From Lingula anatina (lineage: Eukaryota > Brachiopoda > Lingulata > Lingulida > Lingulidae): 64,000 nt of DNA. The notes below the pieces were generated by a model. That model had not been told where the DNA came from. It saw only the letters and a list, made by a program, of their open reading frames with translations, and did no database searches. Location of the stretch: the NCBI RefSeq assembly GCF_001039355.2, contig NW_019775388.1, positions 206,861 through 270,860 of the forward strand. Direction: 5' to 3'. Of the stretch, positions 18,996 to 50,157 are shown in pieces; within the stretch, counting starts at the first letter, position 1, and each line of letters opens with the position of its first letter. A program made the position numbers and the translations under genes.

Positions 18996-21188
18996 TCACC
19001 AATTACCATAATCAAAGTCATCATTTCCAAATACCCAAAAATATCCTAAAATTGTCAAGAATACTACTGCATTTCCAGACATCACAAGTCCACATGCTGC
19101 CCACTGGATCTGAAATAAAATGGTAACACAAAAAAAATCAAAATGACCATGACAAGCTGTGTTCAGTGTGACTACAAAAAAAAATAATAATAATAATAAA
19201 TAAATAAAAAAGCTGTGCCGACATCTTCATTAGAGGATTATAGAGAGACTAAATGGCAATAATAATCACACTAAAATTCCGAAGTGTCCATCCCCATCTC
19301 TAGGTCAGTCAATCTCAAAAGTTTTAACATCCTCACTCTAATTATCTAGGAGATGGCTGAAATTACAAAAAAAAAATTAGAATAATCCACCCCCAGGGAC
19401 AGCCTTACCCACAGGCACACAAAAACTTCAAAGTTCCCATGAACATCCCAAACGATAGGCATATCAAATCCCAAAGTTTGAACTTTGTCACTCTCATGGT
19501 CTAAGGGAAGATGGTGGAAATTATGGATGCTAAATGTGTTTCTAGGACCGCATTCACATTGAGTTGAGCCATGGATCTATAAAGCCATGAACTAAATATG
19601 GCGGACGTTCATGAAAGGAAAACCGCCTAATCTTTTAATAGTCTCTCCGCCTCTCACGCCTCCCCATGTGCCGTCCCAATGGAGCCGAGATTTAATGACT
19701 GTACCCCCGCAGGGACGACGCATGGGGAGGCGTGTGAGAGGCGGAGAGACTATTAAAAGATTAGGCGGTTTTCCTTTCATGAACGTCCGCCATATTTAGT
19801 TCATGGCTTTATAGATCCATGGCTCAACTCAATGTGAATGCGGTCCTAGAAACACATTTAGCATCCATAATTTCCACCATCTTCCCTTAGACCATGAGAG
19901 TGACAAAGTTCAAACTTTGGGATTTGATATGCCTATCGTTTGGGATGTTCATGGGAACTTTGAAGTTTTTGTGTGCCTGTGGGTAAGGCTGTCCCTGGGG
20001 GTGGATTATTCTNGCCATATTTAGTTCATGGCTTTGTAGAGCCATGGCTCAACTTGATGTGAATGCAGTCTAGGACTTAAGTGGCCTGCCGTCGAGCACC
20101 TAATAGTCTATCACAAGTGAATACATGTATATGCTTGACGTTAATATTAATTTAAATACAACTTGTTTACACATTCCATTTAAAACATGCCCATGAATCA
20201 CATTCACTTACAATGCTTGTATGTGCTAGGATAATTGGTAATCCAAAAGCTGAAACTACTATTCCCGTAGTTAAGAAGATACACATTTCTACAAAGGCGC
20301 TGCTGCTTTCAAGGCTATCTGCGTATCTTCTGGCTACCACTGTGGGAAGTGGACTTAATGCATAGAACATTAATACAAACATAGGCCACCAGTTGCTGAA
20401 ATGAAAATTAAGGTATCTGATTATTTGCAAATAATACAGCAGTGACTTTGATTATTAAAATTTTTTAATGTTCATAGGATTTTTGGTGAGAAATAAACCA
20501 ATCAATCTAACTGCACATATATTTGTCTACTACTGATAATACTATCACACTTTAATTAGGCATCACCACAGACTAATGTGAGAGAAGTTTGAGGTAAAAA
20601 GGAATCCCTTTGTAACATCTGCCATGTCATTATGTCAAATATTTAAGTCAATTTTTGGACAAAATAGTCCTGATTATGAGTACAGTATTAAATGTTTTGT
20701 TTATGGCACATGCTATCATCAACTAAAGAAAATCATTGGTGAATAACTCTGACCTTGTTATTGAACAGAAAATGTTAGACAAACACTACACATATTCTTA
20801 CTTTGTCGAAGAAGAAAATGAAAAATTTTAACTTTTTTTCAGAAATATTTCTGTCTTTCCAATAAGAATGTGTAATATTGGCCCAAAATCTACGCCACAG
20901 TGAGGCCAGATCAATGATCTGGGTAAACTTTTTGATTCATCTTAAATAAGCCTAGGACTCAAAATACTGTATAATTGAGTCCTAGAATCGCCCAACTATT
21001 TGACCGTAAGACATAAAAAGAAAATTTTATAGCTTAGCCGGAAATTATATTTAATGTAGATGCTTCACCTATAGAGACAGCCATACTAATTACTGAATTT
21101 ACTTACTTGTATTCTGGTAGTGCACATCCCAACACTAGAAGAGTGATGCCAATTGCTGCAGCAAAGGCAAGAGCCACTAATCTAAAAG

Positions 21189-21261
<73 letters not shown>

Positions 21262-24200
21262 AATGTATATATATTTTTATATAATTCTTATATATAAATT
21301 TCACTGCAAATGAGAATAAAACTACCAGAGTTCATGAAAAAGCAATATCAAAGTTTGATATAATTGTTGTTAAAACATCAGGGCCCGGTTTCATAGCACT
21401 ATCCTATGGATAAAAATGGCTGCTATCCTCTGGATAGCGATATCTAGAGGATAGTGCATCAACAGTGGATAGCGTTATCCAGGGGATAAATCAGCTTATC
21501 CAGAGGATAAAGTTGTCCGCTTGAAATAGGTGGGATAAATCAGCTATCATGCTGTTAAATCATCAAAAATGGCGAACCTGCTTGCTTTGGGAGCAAATCC
21601 TGAGATTTCACAGGCGTAGAATGATTAGAAAGAGAATTTAGATGTGTTTGCTTTTGATGCTTTGAGAGATACTGAATCAATTGATTACATAACAGACTTT
21701 ATCAAAGTTGACATCGCGCCTGCTACGAACAGAACCCATGCAATCTCCATGAGGGACCAATTATCTTTTATTTTACTAAAAACATACCTTTTACATCGAC
21801 GAAAAATAAAATTCTACATCCGTGGGATAAGTCAGTTATAACTACTCATTGTTCACTATGACACATACAAGAGTGCAATTATATTGAGGTGCAATGTGTT
21901 GTCACTAGTACATATCAACAAATTATTATGAGTGAATAGAATGATGCAAAATATACTGAATTCTATGTCAAAATAAATGTACTTACGCTGTTGGATCCAA
22001 ATAAAAAGTAGCATGAAAAGAAAAAATATAAATAAATAATAATTTGGTTTAAAACTTATCAAATCTCATAAAATGAAAAATCCAAAACTCAATCTTAGTA
22101 AATAAAAGAGCAAAGGACAGATATTTGTATTAGATAAATAAAGGGATAACAACTACTCATTTTGGCCAAAAATGGATTTCCTGGGGTAAAGGACAATTTT
22201 CCCATACTTACCAATGGTAAATTAATCCATTCCTACATTTAAAGTAAGTCCCTTTTTTTCTAAAAAGTTTGGTTTTTCGTAATATTCTCTTAAGAGATTA
22301 TTGCAGAGTGTAACCATCTATGGAGGTCATGCGATGTGAGGGCAAGCACAAATTCCAGAATAATTGTGTTTTGGTGGTAAAATAGAATTTATTATATTTC
22401 TATGAGTCAATTACAATGTATTTAAAGTGAAATATGGATATCTTATGAACGGTTGTTATCCCTTTAATATGTCTCCATCATAGTAAAAAACAGTTCTCTG
22501 GAGGATCAGTCCCATACAATGAAAGATGTTAATGGTCTAATTCTTTTAGGACTCTTCAAACAGTATATTTCAACTTAAAAGTAATATTCAATATTAATAG
22601 TGGAAATGCATTATAACACTAATTAAACAATCAATATCAACTATACAATCAATTTATCTATTACATGATGCTGGCAGTGAAACTCCCACTTTATATATAT
22701 ATATACAACCTAACCATACCTGTTCTTTCACTGAAGTCTAATTCTTTGTAATCAATTTTTGTTTTAACTTTAAAAAAATTAATGTCAGGAAAATGTTTAT
22801 TAAAATTGGCAAGCTGAACTATGACCAGTTAGAAATCTAAAGACGGTCAACATGGGTTAGACCACAGAACAGAGATAGGTTTGAAGCAAAATGTTTATCA
22901 TATTTGTGTTACATGAGATTGTTTATGATTATTTCTACTAATTCCCATTGAAACTGGACTGTTTTAACCTACTGAATAATAAAATTAGGAAACAAACACC
23001 ACTTATCAGCATTATGATGATCAACGGAAGTACACGAAGTAGGAAGAGGGCACTGAATTCTCCATGCTTTCGATCAATCTAGAGGCTCAAAAGTAACATG
23101 GACAGAAAATTCAGGTCACAAGTACGTTTCAAATAAATATGTTCTAAATTTCTGTTTGATTTGCTTGCAAACACTTGACAAAGATGCGACTATGAATGAC
23201 AAGAATGTTCCATAAAAATTATAAGCTTTTTTCATTTTTTCTTTTCAAATGGCGAAGTCAGTACTAGTACATAGAAGGAAACTATGCCTGTAGTACTGAT
23301 TTATCACACATGATACTTCATTTTAACCTTTCTTGGTCTGATTTCTTTCAACATAGACTAATCATGTGCTTAGTATTTTCCAATCTCTTGTCATTCTCTG
23401 GGTTTTTCTGGAGGGGTGGCTAATGTTTTTTCTTCACCTCTCTTAGCACCATCCTTGCCAGACGTTTCCCGCATCTCCAGTGGCACCTAATACTAGTAGT
23501 AACATTAGGGCCTCAGACGTGGTATTTGACCCCATTCCCATAGATTTTAGATCGATCTATCCCTGTTGGCAGTCTCACTAGATTACTGTCAGCTTAGCCG
23601 GCTTAAGCGTCTGTCCTGCCTACTAAAAGCTGTAAGGGGGTTATTAACTATGGTGCGCGCTCGGCTGACTGCAATTTAGCGTTAATCTACATCTCTGGAT
23701 GGATCTAAATCTCTGGGAATGCACCCTTTCACTTATGAGCAACTTGCGAGACTTTACATGAAATTGAATGTCTTGCAGGCCATTCCTGGAGATGGAGCTG
23801 TTAAATTTGGACAAGTCATCGAAATTAGAAATACAGAGCTTGAAAATGGCTCATTGGATTTTCATTTTCTCAATGGTTTTGGAGAAAGTATACCTCAGCC
23901 AAAACAGGAAAATTGACGTTTCCAGAAAAATTAATTTCTTTGCTATATAAAGGTTCAACCCACACTGCTTTTCTTTAAAGATTATATTTTTAGAAATAAT
24001 ATAGCTTAAAGAGAAGCATCAGTTTCTAGAGCCTAAATAAGAATAAAAATATCATTTTTAGTAATTTGAAGTTATTTTCTGCATACCTTGATCACTTCAG
24101 CTGTTAATGAGAGAAGAAGCAGGGATTAAAACTAACGTTTCACCTGACAAATGTCATAAACAACACCAGAGAACAACTATTCCAAGGGTCATACCTTCGA

Positions 24201-25360
24201 CCCCAACCACCACTCCCCAAAAGCTTCAAATGAGGTGTTACACCTGTTTATGAATGCTTCAATTTCCTCTCACACCAGGTATATCATCTGTCAGAGTCAA
24301 GCCACAAGATCAAATAATTAAAAAAACAACATTCACCCCATTTCCATAGATTAGATCGACCTACTTTAGATCGACCTAACTCCCTTGGGGTTCACGCTAA
24401 ATAGCTGTCAGCCGGGCGGACACGAAAGTTAATTACCTCCTTACAGCTTGTAGTAGGCAGGACGGACATTTAAGTCGGATTATCTGAAAGAAATCTAGTG
24501 AGACTCCCCACGGGGATAGATCGATCTAAAATCTATGGGAATAGAGCCATTGATTCAAATCGTTGACTAACAAGTTTTTTTTAATCTTGTGAAGCTGCTG
24601 CCAGAGGGTAGATGGTATCAGTTAAGGAGGCATCTCATTAACCAGAAGGATCATTGGTCCCAAGGTTTTTTTGGTCCGAAAAAGGTATGCATGCACCATG
24701 TATGACATTTACTTTATTACCAGTACAGTATGCACTTATTCATGCATTAATCTGGACCCTTTGGACTATTGTTACAGCCCCAGTTTAAAATTTGGTAGAT
24801 TTAGTTAAACACATTTCTATAATTCACTTTTCTTGAAAAAAATTTGATAGAATGCACTTAAATTCCAAGGGACACAAAGTGGAAAGGGTCTAACAGAATT
24901 GCTCTGCACTACAAAGTATATGTACTACCGTACTACCGTACTACAATATACGAAGTTATGGTACTAAGTATATACAGATATATCAGATGCTGATGTTGAT
25001 TGGAAAACGTGACCTTCACAGAAAGTTCATATGTTATTAAAATCATCATTAACTAATTAAAATCTACATATTGACATTAAAAAGCAAATCTGTAAGTGTT
25101 ACTAATTTTATATTACAAATGAAGACCGAAGTTATCTTGCGAAATAAGTGCATGCTGTCTAGCTACACCCTAGCTGGCAGGGCATTGGGGAGGAATGTTT
25201 CTGTCTACCTCATGTATACCAAAACAGTCCAAACACATACAATATATGCTGCTTTAGAAACAAAAATGTTTTTCTGATGAAGGACATTAAGCAATGTCAT
25301 CTCAACCTAAACTGAAAGAGAATGAAGCAGATGACAGATCTCACCTCTTATTCCTCCCAT
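18996..25360 (-). CDS. LEPROT: LEPROT/LEPROTL1 (endospanin, Vps55 family), complete, 4 exons
   Basis: Exons in transcript order: 25360-25345 (16 nt: Met-Gly-Gly-Ile-Arg plus one base), 21176-21107, 20395-20212, 19109-18996 (TGA). The product is 127 aa (human LEPROTL1 131). Four hydrophobic helices: [20 protein letters not shown] (exon 2); [16 protein letters not shown] followed by the ARRYAD turn; [18 protein letters not shown] (exon 3); and [20 protein letters not shown] ending in [16 protein letters not shown] (exon 4). The family are small endosome/Golgi membrane proteins that control receptor trafficking, including down-regulation of leptin and growth hormone receptors; yeast Vps55 acts in late-endosome sorting. 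Exon 2 starts at the second of two nearby AGs: using the first would add 5 nt and break frame. Divergent from VCP. LEPROT versus LEPROTL1 cannot be separated here; invertebrates usually have one gene. Confidence 0.93.
19379..20012. repeat. 634-bp near-perfect palindrome next to an assembly N
   Basis: Left arm 19379 to about 19677 is the reverse complement of right arm about 19712-20012, with few differences (a 2-nt indel near 19650 and mismatches beside the loop). About 34 bp form the loop. The right arm ends exactly at N 20013, after which a diverged copy of about 65 bp of the right arm begins again. It lies in the last LEPROT intron. Either a foldback transposon or a hairpin assembly artefact. 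Two mirror-image open frames (19592-19780 minus, 19611-19799 plus) are by-products of the symmetry. Confidence 0.85.
21192..21254. repeat. (TA)n microsatellite
   Basis: About 31 uninterrupted TA units. It lies in LEPROT intron 1 and starts only about 16 bp upstream (transcript sense) of the exon 2 splice acceptor, where a polypyrimidine tract would be expected. Confidence 0.95.
21381..21841 (+). pseudogene. degenerate PIF/Harbinger (HARBI1-like) transposon remnant
   Basis: Begins with gggcccggtttcatag, a terminus I recall from many invertebrate DNA elements, followed by a run of repeated 'ggata' palindromic motifs. A plus-strand frame (about 21644-21790) then reads [12 protein letters not shown]...[23 protein letters not shown]. 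The 'D.APAT.R.HA....Q' pattern resembles the N-terminal part of HARBI1-type transposases. Stops upstream and the abrupt end show it is broken. No matching right terminus is visible. Confidence 0.5.
22139..22467. mobile_element. MITE, TTAA family, diverged copy 1
   Basis: Termini agggataacaact...ttgttatcccttt and an interior shared with five other copies (see 29661, 32171, 41212, 61036 and the interrupted copy at 26847). This copy is the most diverged. It lies in LEPROT intron 1. Confidence 0.75.
23530..23730. mobile_element. ~200-bp MITE, family B, copy 1 (inverted)
   Basis: Reverse-orientation, diverged relative of the copies at 24337 and 44362, recognised by cccatagattttagatcgat at its left end and the shared interior (gtaggcagg-type and agctgt motifs). 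Boundaries are approximate. Confidence 0.6.
24337..24548. mobile_element. ~210-bp MITE, family B, copy 2
   Basis: Nearly identical over its whole length to 44362-44575. The ends are imperfect inverted repeats of ccatagatt/agatcgatct type. It lies in LEPROT intron 1. Confidence 0.75.
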
Positions 25361-25665
25361 GACTGAGTGACGTCATCAACCTGTGCGTATAATCTCCAAT
25401 ACAGTATGTGAATTGAATTATTGGGATTATTTAAATCGGTTATGTAATTTAAGGACGGAATTGAATTTCACTATCGCTTTATATAATTTATGAGGGTTGA
25501 GAAATCAAATGCACCTATTACCAGTCATTCTTCACTTCTCTTTTCTGATGACGTTTCATTATCGGCCATTTTCAGTCAAAACGAGGATCCTTGTTCACCT
25601 GTGAGCATCGCTTTTTGAGTAAATCGTATATTGTATTTGTAGAAACCCCACTCCGACAGAAAAAA
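25361..25665. promoter_or_regulatory. bidirectional LEPROT / VCP promoter with CRE palindrome
   Basis: The start codons of LEPROT (minus, 25360) and VCP (plus, 25666) are 305 bp apart, head-to-head. A perfect TGACGTCA (CREB/ATF palindrome) is at 25368-25375, and a half-site TGACGTTT lies near 25548. No TATA box. Sequence just upstream of the VCP ATG (aaaaaa) is its 5' UTR. Confidence 0.65.
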
Positions 25666-44711
<19,046 letters not shown>

Positions 44712-45304
44712 ACTGAAAAACGTACAGTAATCAGAGATGATCAAGAATGAGAGCAATCTTTAAACAGATGAAAGAAAATGGACATGTATTATGAACAACT
44801 TGGAACATACTTGGAATGATTCACTATATAGAGTAAATCCAGTCACAGTCAGCCCTTTTATCAAGCTATTTTACTGTATTCTTTTCAAGCCTGTGGGGAT
44901 GTAAACTATACGACAAGGACCTGAAAAAAAGTGCACAATACGTGAATTACAGGAAGGAAAGTTTATTAGCTTTCAGATGATATTGATTGTTGACTTCCCT
45001 TTTGTACTTTGTACAGTAATATACAATCCTTAATCCTTGCTTAATATATTGGAATTATTATAACAGGCTTTCTGGTGTACTATAAGAAACCCTGATTATT
45101 AAAATGTGTTGGTATCTATACTGAATCACTTGTAAAATATCAATCTTCAAAAAAGTCACTTATTTAACAAAGGATTCTCTTGATCCTGAGGGGATAAATG
45201 AAATTGCCTTTTCACTTCTTGTTAACATTGAAAGGAAGGATACCAAAGCGTTGAGTGTTTATTTATTAATGGCTGAGAATATTCCAATTGTGACACAAAG
45301 AATG

Positions 45305-45310
45305 AATAAA
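45305..45310 (+). terminator. VCP poly(A) signal
   Basis: AATAAA about 600 bp after the VCP stop codon; 44712-45330 is the probable 3' UTR. Confidence 0.65.
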
Positions 45311-45330
45311 GTGTTGCAAAATACTCTTTA

Positions 45331-48300
45331 CTGTTATGATTGAGATGACGGTGTGTGGAATCTTTTTGTCATTAAAGGCTTTTCTTTTTGGACAATGCTT
45401 CTATTTTTTAGGCTTGTCACAACCTTTTTATACACAGACAATTTGAACATGTTATCTGCCATCCTTGTAGTCTGGCGCATGCAAAATGAAGTATGCCCTT
45501 CGTAGTATTCCTCTGGCACTTGCCCCATTTTTCCAAATCAAAATTCTGTTTTATTTTTAAGTCATAGGGTTGTCATAAAATGCACATCGATTTTGAAATT
45601 TTAAATACTATACATTGTTTTTAGAAAATTCACATTCTGTGATATTTAAAGGAAGGCTATACGGGATTTACCCAGCGACCAATTTTTCCTACCTGCAGAT
45701 CACTGGTCGACCTGTCCCTGCACTTGAATTCGATGTTTTGTCCCATTTTTAATTTAATTATTTATTTTTGAATGACTGGCCAGTCGTTAAGAACGCTGTC
45801 TTTCTGTACATATCAAAATGAACTATCGGCACTTTTCGGGCAATTTTACTTGAGAGGTTTTAAAATTTATAATTAAAGTTGGGAAAGATAAGTAGCTTTG
45901 CAGGATACGTAGACAAAATATAACATAAGAGATTTTTCAAACGCATACAGTAAACCTTGAGCAAAGTATATATTCTCATATTTAATACACCCCTTGCCCC
46001 TTGTTATTTTTTGTTGGTGGTGCCTATGTTGATTCTACGACAAGTAGAGCAATGTGTCTACTGCAATGCCAGCTAAGAACGTGCCGTTTAATGGGAAATA
46101 CTGATTTCTTTTTTTTTAAGATATATATTTATGTTTGCTTTGAAAATGTGAATTTGTCATTCTTTATAAGGATCTTATTACTAAATTACTGATTATAATT
46201 TAAATACATTTTGATAAATGATTTTATAACTAATTTTCTGTTTGAACAGCTTGGGACTAGAAAATCTATCGCAAAATTTCGAGACCTGGCAGTATTCTGG
46301 TTCCCACACAAATTCTGGAAATAATATCAAACAGAACTCGTATTGAACAGAAAAACTCTCAGTCAAAATTAACAGGATGGCATTTTTATTTTTAAAAAAC
46401 TTGAAAAAAACAGATAGAAAATTTAAACAGTAAATACTTCATTGAAACAAGTGTTCCATGCAATTTTAATAATTCAAAGGCACATGTATTCAAAAGATAG
46501 TAATTCACTTTAATTCCGTTATTCTAGATTTCCGAGATCATTTACAAGACTAAACCCATAATATAAAGAATTCATAAATGACTTTAGCTTACCATGTTTT
46601 CATTATTCAGTCAAAGAAGTTTTGTGATTAAATATAGTTATATAGGCGACACCACGACCTACATTACATAATTATATACGTTTTATTCGTCCAAGATGAA
46701 AAGTGTCTTATTGTGATGATGAGGAATTTAACAGTCGAATTTCCACATAATCAATGAAAAATGGCCACACGAGAACTGCCACAATTATGAAATATTTTGC
46801 TAGATTTTGAAATGACTAAAATTGACCAAATGATGTGCACATCTGTCGGGGTCCTGGAAAAGATAATCCATTTTCCTCTTTTTATTCAATAACCAAAATT
46901 CCCATGTAATGGAAATGAACACGAATCTCTCACCCTGGGGGCTCGCATCCCCCTCACTTCAACACATGTTGCACGTGCCCGTTGGTTTACGCTATTTATT
47001 GGGAAAGTGTAACAAAACTATTGCGCGTGCTATTGGTTTGGTGCTGATTACGCTCACCAATTAACGATGGCGCGAAACGCGATGTAGTCAGACACGGCGA
47101 GGGTTGCGGATCCCTTCAAGCTATTTTCTTTGGCATATTTGTCCCAGAAACAACATCCTCCAGGTAGGCTGTGAAATGCACCTTACCATAAACCATGATC
47201 ATGTATAACTACTGTGTTTACTGAATATACCACCCTATCTTTCGTTGCTGTTCAATTTAGCAAACCAAACTTGGTATTATAGATCTGAGAAAACAAGGCT
47301 TGTTGCCACTATAAGCAAAGAAGTGTTTAGACTAGCGTGATCGCACAATATAGAGCATGAATAGTAGAATTTTTAGATTTAACAACACGTGGCAGTCAAC
47401 AAAAGATTGTGTCGCAGACAATTGCTCTCCGCTCCCTATATTGTGAACTGAAATTGTGTTTTTCCTTAATTGTCAGTGGCCTTTGCGTCGCTGCTTTCAG
47501 AGAACGTGGCCTTCATTTCAACTGAACAAATTGACCGAAAATGTTTCATGTTATCTTAGGTCGCTGTCGTTGTAACAGTTTCTATAAATCAGCTATTCAT
47601 CGTTAAAGCCAAAAAAATTACCCAGGTAGCTTTTTGAAAAACAAACCGCTACCAGTGCCCGTGTGGTCAGGAAACTAAAGTCCTCCTTATTTTCATGACA
47701 AACACGGCTCTTTCAGCGGTACGTAAATATAAATAATCGTTTGTTGATTTCCTCCATACTTACGCAGTCTAATATTTTAATTGGCGATCCGATGAAAAGC
47801 GTCATTTAAGCGCGTATTTTGATAGTGTAACAAAATACAAGTGTCGAGATTAGGAACCGGACTACCTGCGTTCTAGTCACTCTTTGACTTGTTTCTGCAT
47901 TGTTTTCACATTCAATCATCTTAACGTTTCTGTTATACGTAGGATACCATTCTAATATCAATATTACAAAAAAAAAAAAAAAAAAAAAAACGAAAAAAAA
48001 GATCGCTTTCCTTTTTATCAGTTTTTCACATATAATATTTCTTTTCAATCCTTGTACAATTATTCTCTCTCTACATCCTATATTTCAAACTCTACTTAAA
48101 TGCACATTAAGAAACTGATATCCTTTTTTAAATTACTTTATTTACTTCTCCTGCAGTTTGCCCAATATTCCGACTTAGTTTTTTTCTTGCAATGATCTGA
48201 ATGTATCACAAAACAAAGGTTTTTAAAAGTCAATATAAGGATACCCTGCATTTAATATTTTTATTCTGTGAGAACAAAAAGAAACCAGTGCACATCATAA

Positions 48301-50076
48301 TACACTAGAAGTGAAATGGAGCCTTGGACATCTGTGTCTTGTCAGCGTGTCTCAAGCGTCCCTGTGTCCCCGCTTAATGCATGTTGGAGTAGGCAAGGGT
48401 AAACATGGCTATCATCCTGCCACTGCATTGATGACATTTCTAGGTGGTCTAAACCCCACAAACAATAAACAATCTCATATCATGATGCAGATTGTACTGA
48501 GATGACAACCAAAGTCGGATTTAGCTTAGGTTTTTAAAAGAGAAAAAAATTTAAAGTACTTTTCTTACTCAAAAAGAGACGAGATGACATTCAGGTAGAC
48601 CTACTCCACAAACCCCTTTTGTGTGTAACTTAAGTCTGTTACATTTCTATGTCGCAGCTGTACTTTTCCCCCCAACGTCCTTTATTCATGCTCATTTTGG
48701 ACTAAGTGGCATGAAGGGAAACCGATGCTCCTTCCAGTGTACCTGACTAACAGCCTGGGAGGTCTGCAACACTCGGGTCGTGTTCCCATTATGCATAATT
48801 AAAACATCGCTTAGAAACATCATATTTAGAGGCTTCTCCAAACACACCTGCGCCTCACTTCCCGTGGCCTCTACTGCTCTCTGTGCTCAATTTCTCCACC
48901 CCTTATCACCCTTAATTAAATCAACCCCTCCACACACCATTACTCGCATTGAGACGCCACAATAGCTGAGCTGGCAGATCAACCGCACGCTTGTCGAGAA
49001 GAATATCGATCAAGGTGGATGTAAATATGACTGTTAATTGCGGGTTTCAATAAAGTCTTTTGGTCTCCTTGCGATCCTGAAGTGCTGAGAATATACATTC
49101 ATTTGTTCCCCACTCCAGAGTTCAAGAAACGATTTATTTTTGCTTTACCGTGGCAAAACATACACGATAAAAGTGAGCTTTAGAAATCCTTGGTAGCTTT
49201 TTAGGATAGTAACAGTCAGCATACGTACAGCTCTATTCTAAGTTTAACAAGGAAAGAAAAGCGCAACCGTTAAGAAGAAAAAAAAACAGTTTTGTTTATC
49301 AACTTATATACACCATGAATAAAACTCTTCATACGCCCAATCAGGGACTAAAATCTTTGACTCTTAACCTCGTTTTTTAGTTTCCAGTTTTTGAGAGGAT
49401 TAAATGTGAGTTTCGCACTTTTTATATCCTAACACCACAAAATCTACGTCAGTTGAAACTGAGTTGCTGGGCTAAATTTTTTTAAAGTTCGTTATGGTCA
49501 TGCTAAGAAGTAATTAAAAATCGCGCGAAACATACACAACTGTCATCTCGGTTTGCTTTTTAGCCGACACAGTCTAAATACTGGCTTCCATTTATCATCG
49601 AATATTTACTTAACAAATTCTGACAAATTACTAAACATTTACACCGTGGCCCACCCAAGGACTGACACCTTGAAATATAGGCTTTTTCGTGTAGCTGGGA
49701 CTTGAGTTTTCACTTGTTGTTTTAAGCTACAAATTCAGTCAAATTTTCACATGAAATATTCATTGTTTTCTTTGATAAACTTTTCGTTTCACTTTTGCGA
49801 TTGAAAGTTTGTTTATCATAACTTTGCGACTGCCCAATCACAATTCACTTACCACTTCTCTGAAAGTGCCAATATGCTAATGTAACTGGAGCTCTCAGCA
49901 CATATGGGGAGTACTGGGTCCTCCTCCCTGCAGTACACAACATTCAGGACTACCTACATCATGTTCAGCCACAAACTGCATGTCTGAGAACTTTACGACC
50001 TAGATCATCGCGGGAGATACCTGCCATCATAACGCTACAAACTGGAATTACTTCGGTCTTAGTACATTTATAAGTC
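45331..50076. other. intergenic region between VCP and Patched
   Basis: No gene recognised. It holds a 21-nt A-run near 47970-47990 and a more GC/CpG-rich patch at 47030-47165 that ends in a good splice donor (ccag|gtaggc at 47163), possibly a non-coding 5' exon. A one-mismatch GLI site, TAGGTGGTC, is at 48441-48449. A stretch at 48780-48960 contains several TAAT-type homeodomain words. Small open frames here look like chance. Confidence 0.5.
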
Positions 50077-50157
50077 ATGGACCTTACAACGACAAAGCCG
50101 CTATGGCAAGCCTTGGGTGATCTTACAACAGGCTTCTACAAGGACCCGTTTCCAGAG
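50077..50157 (+). CDS. candidate Patched first exon 1a
   Basis: ATG at 50077 opens 27 codons (MDLTTTKPLWQALG...DPFPE) to a donor GAG|gtacgt in phase 0, which joins in frame to Patched exon 2. The N-terminus of Patched is poorly conserved, so similarity cannot confirm it. It could also belong to an unrelated upstream transcript. Confidence 0.5.

Noticed and set aside
19592-19799. Two 62-codon frames on opposite strands with almost the same start and end residues
   Set aside because: They arise because both strands of the palindrome read the same; no independent evidence of coding.
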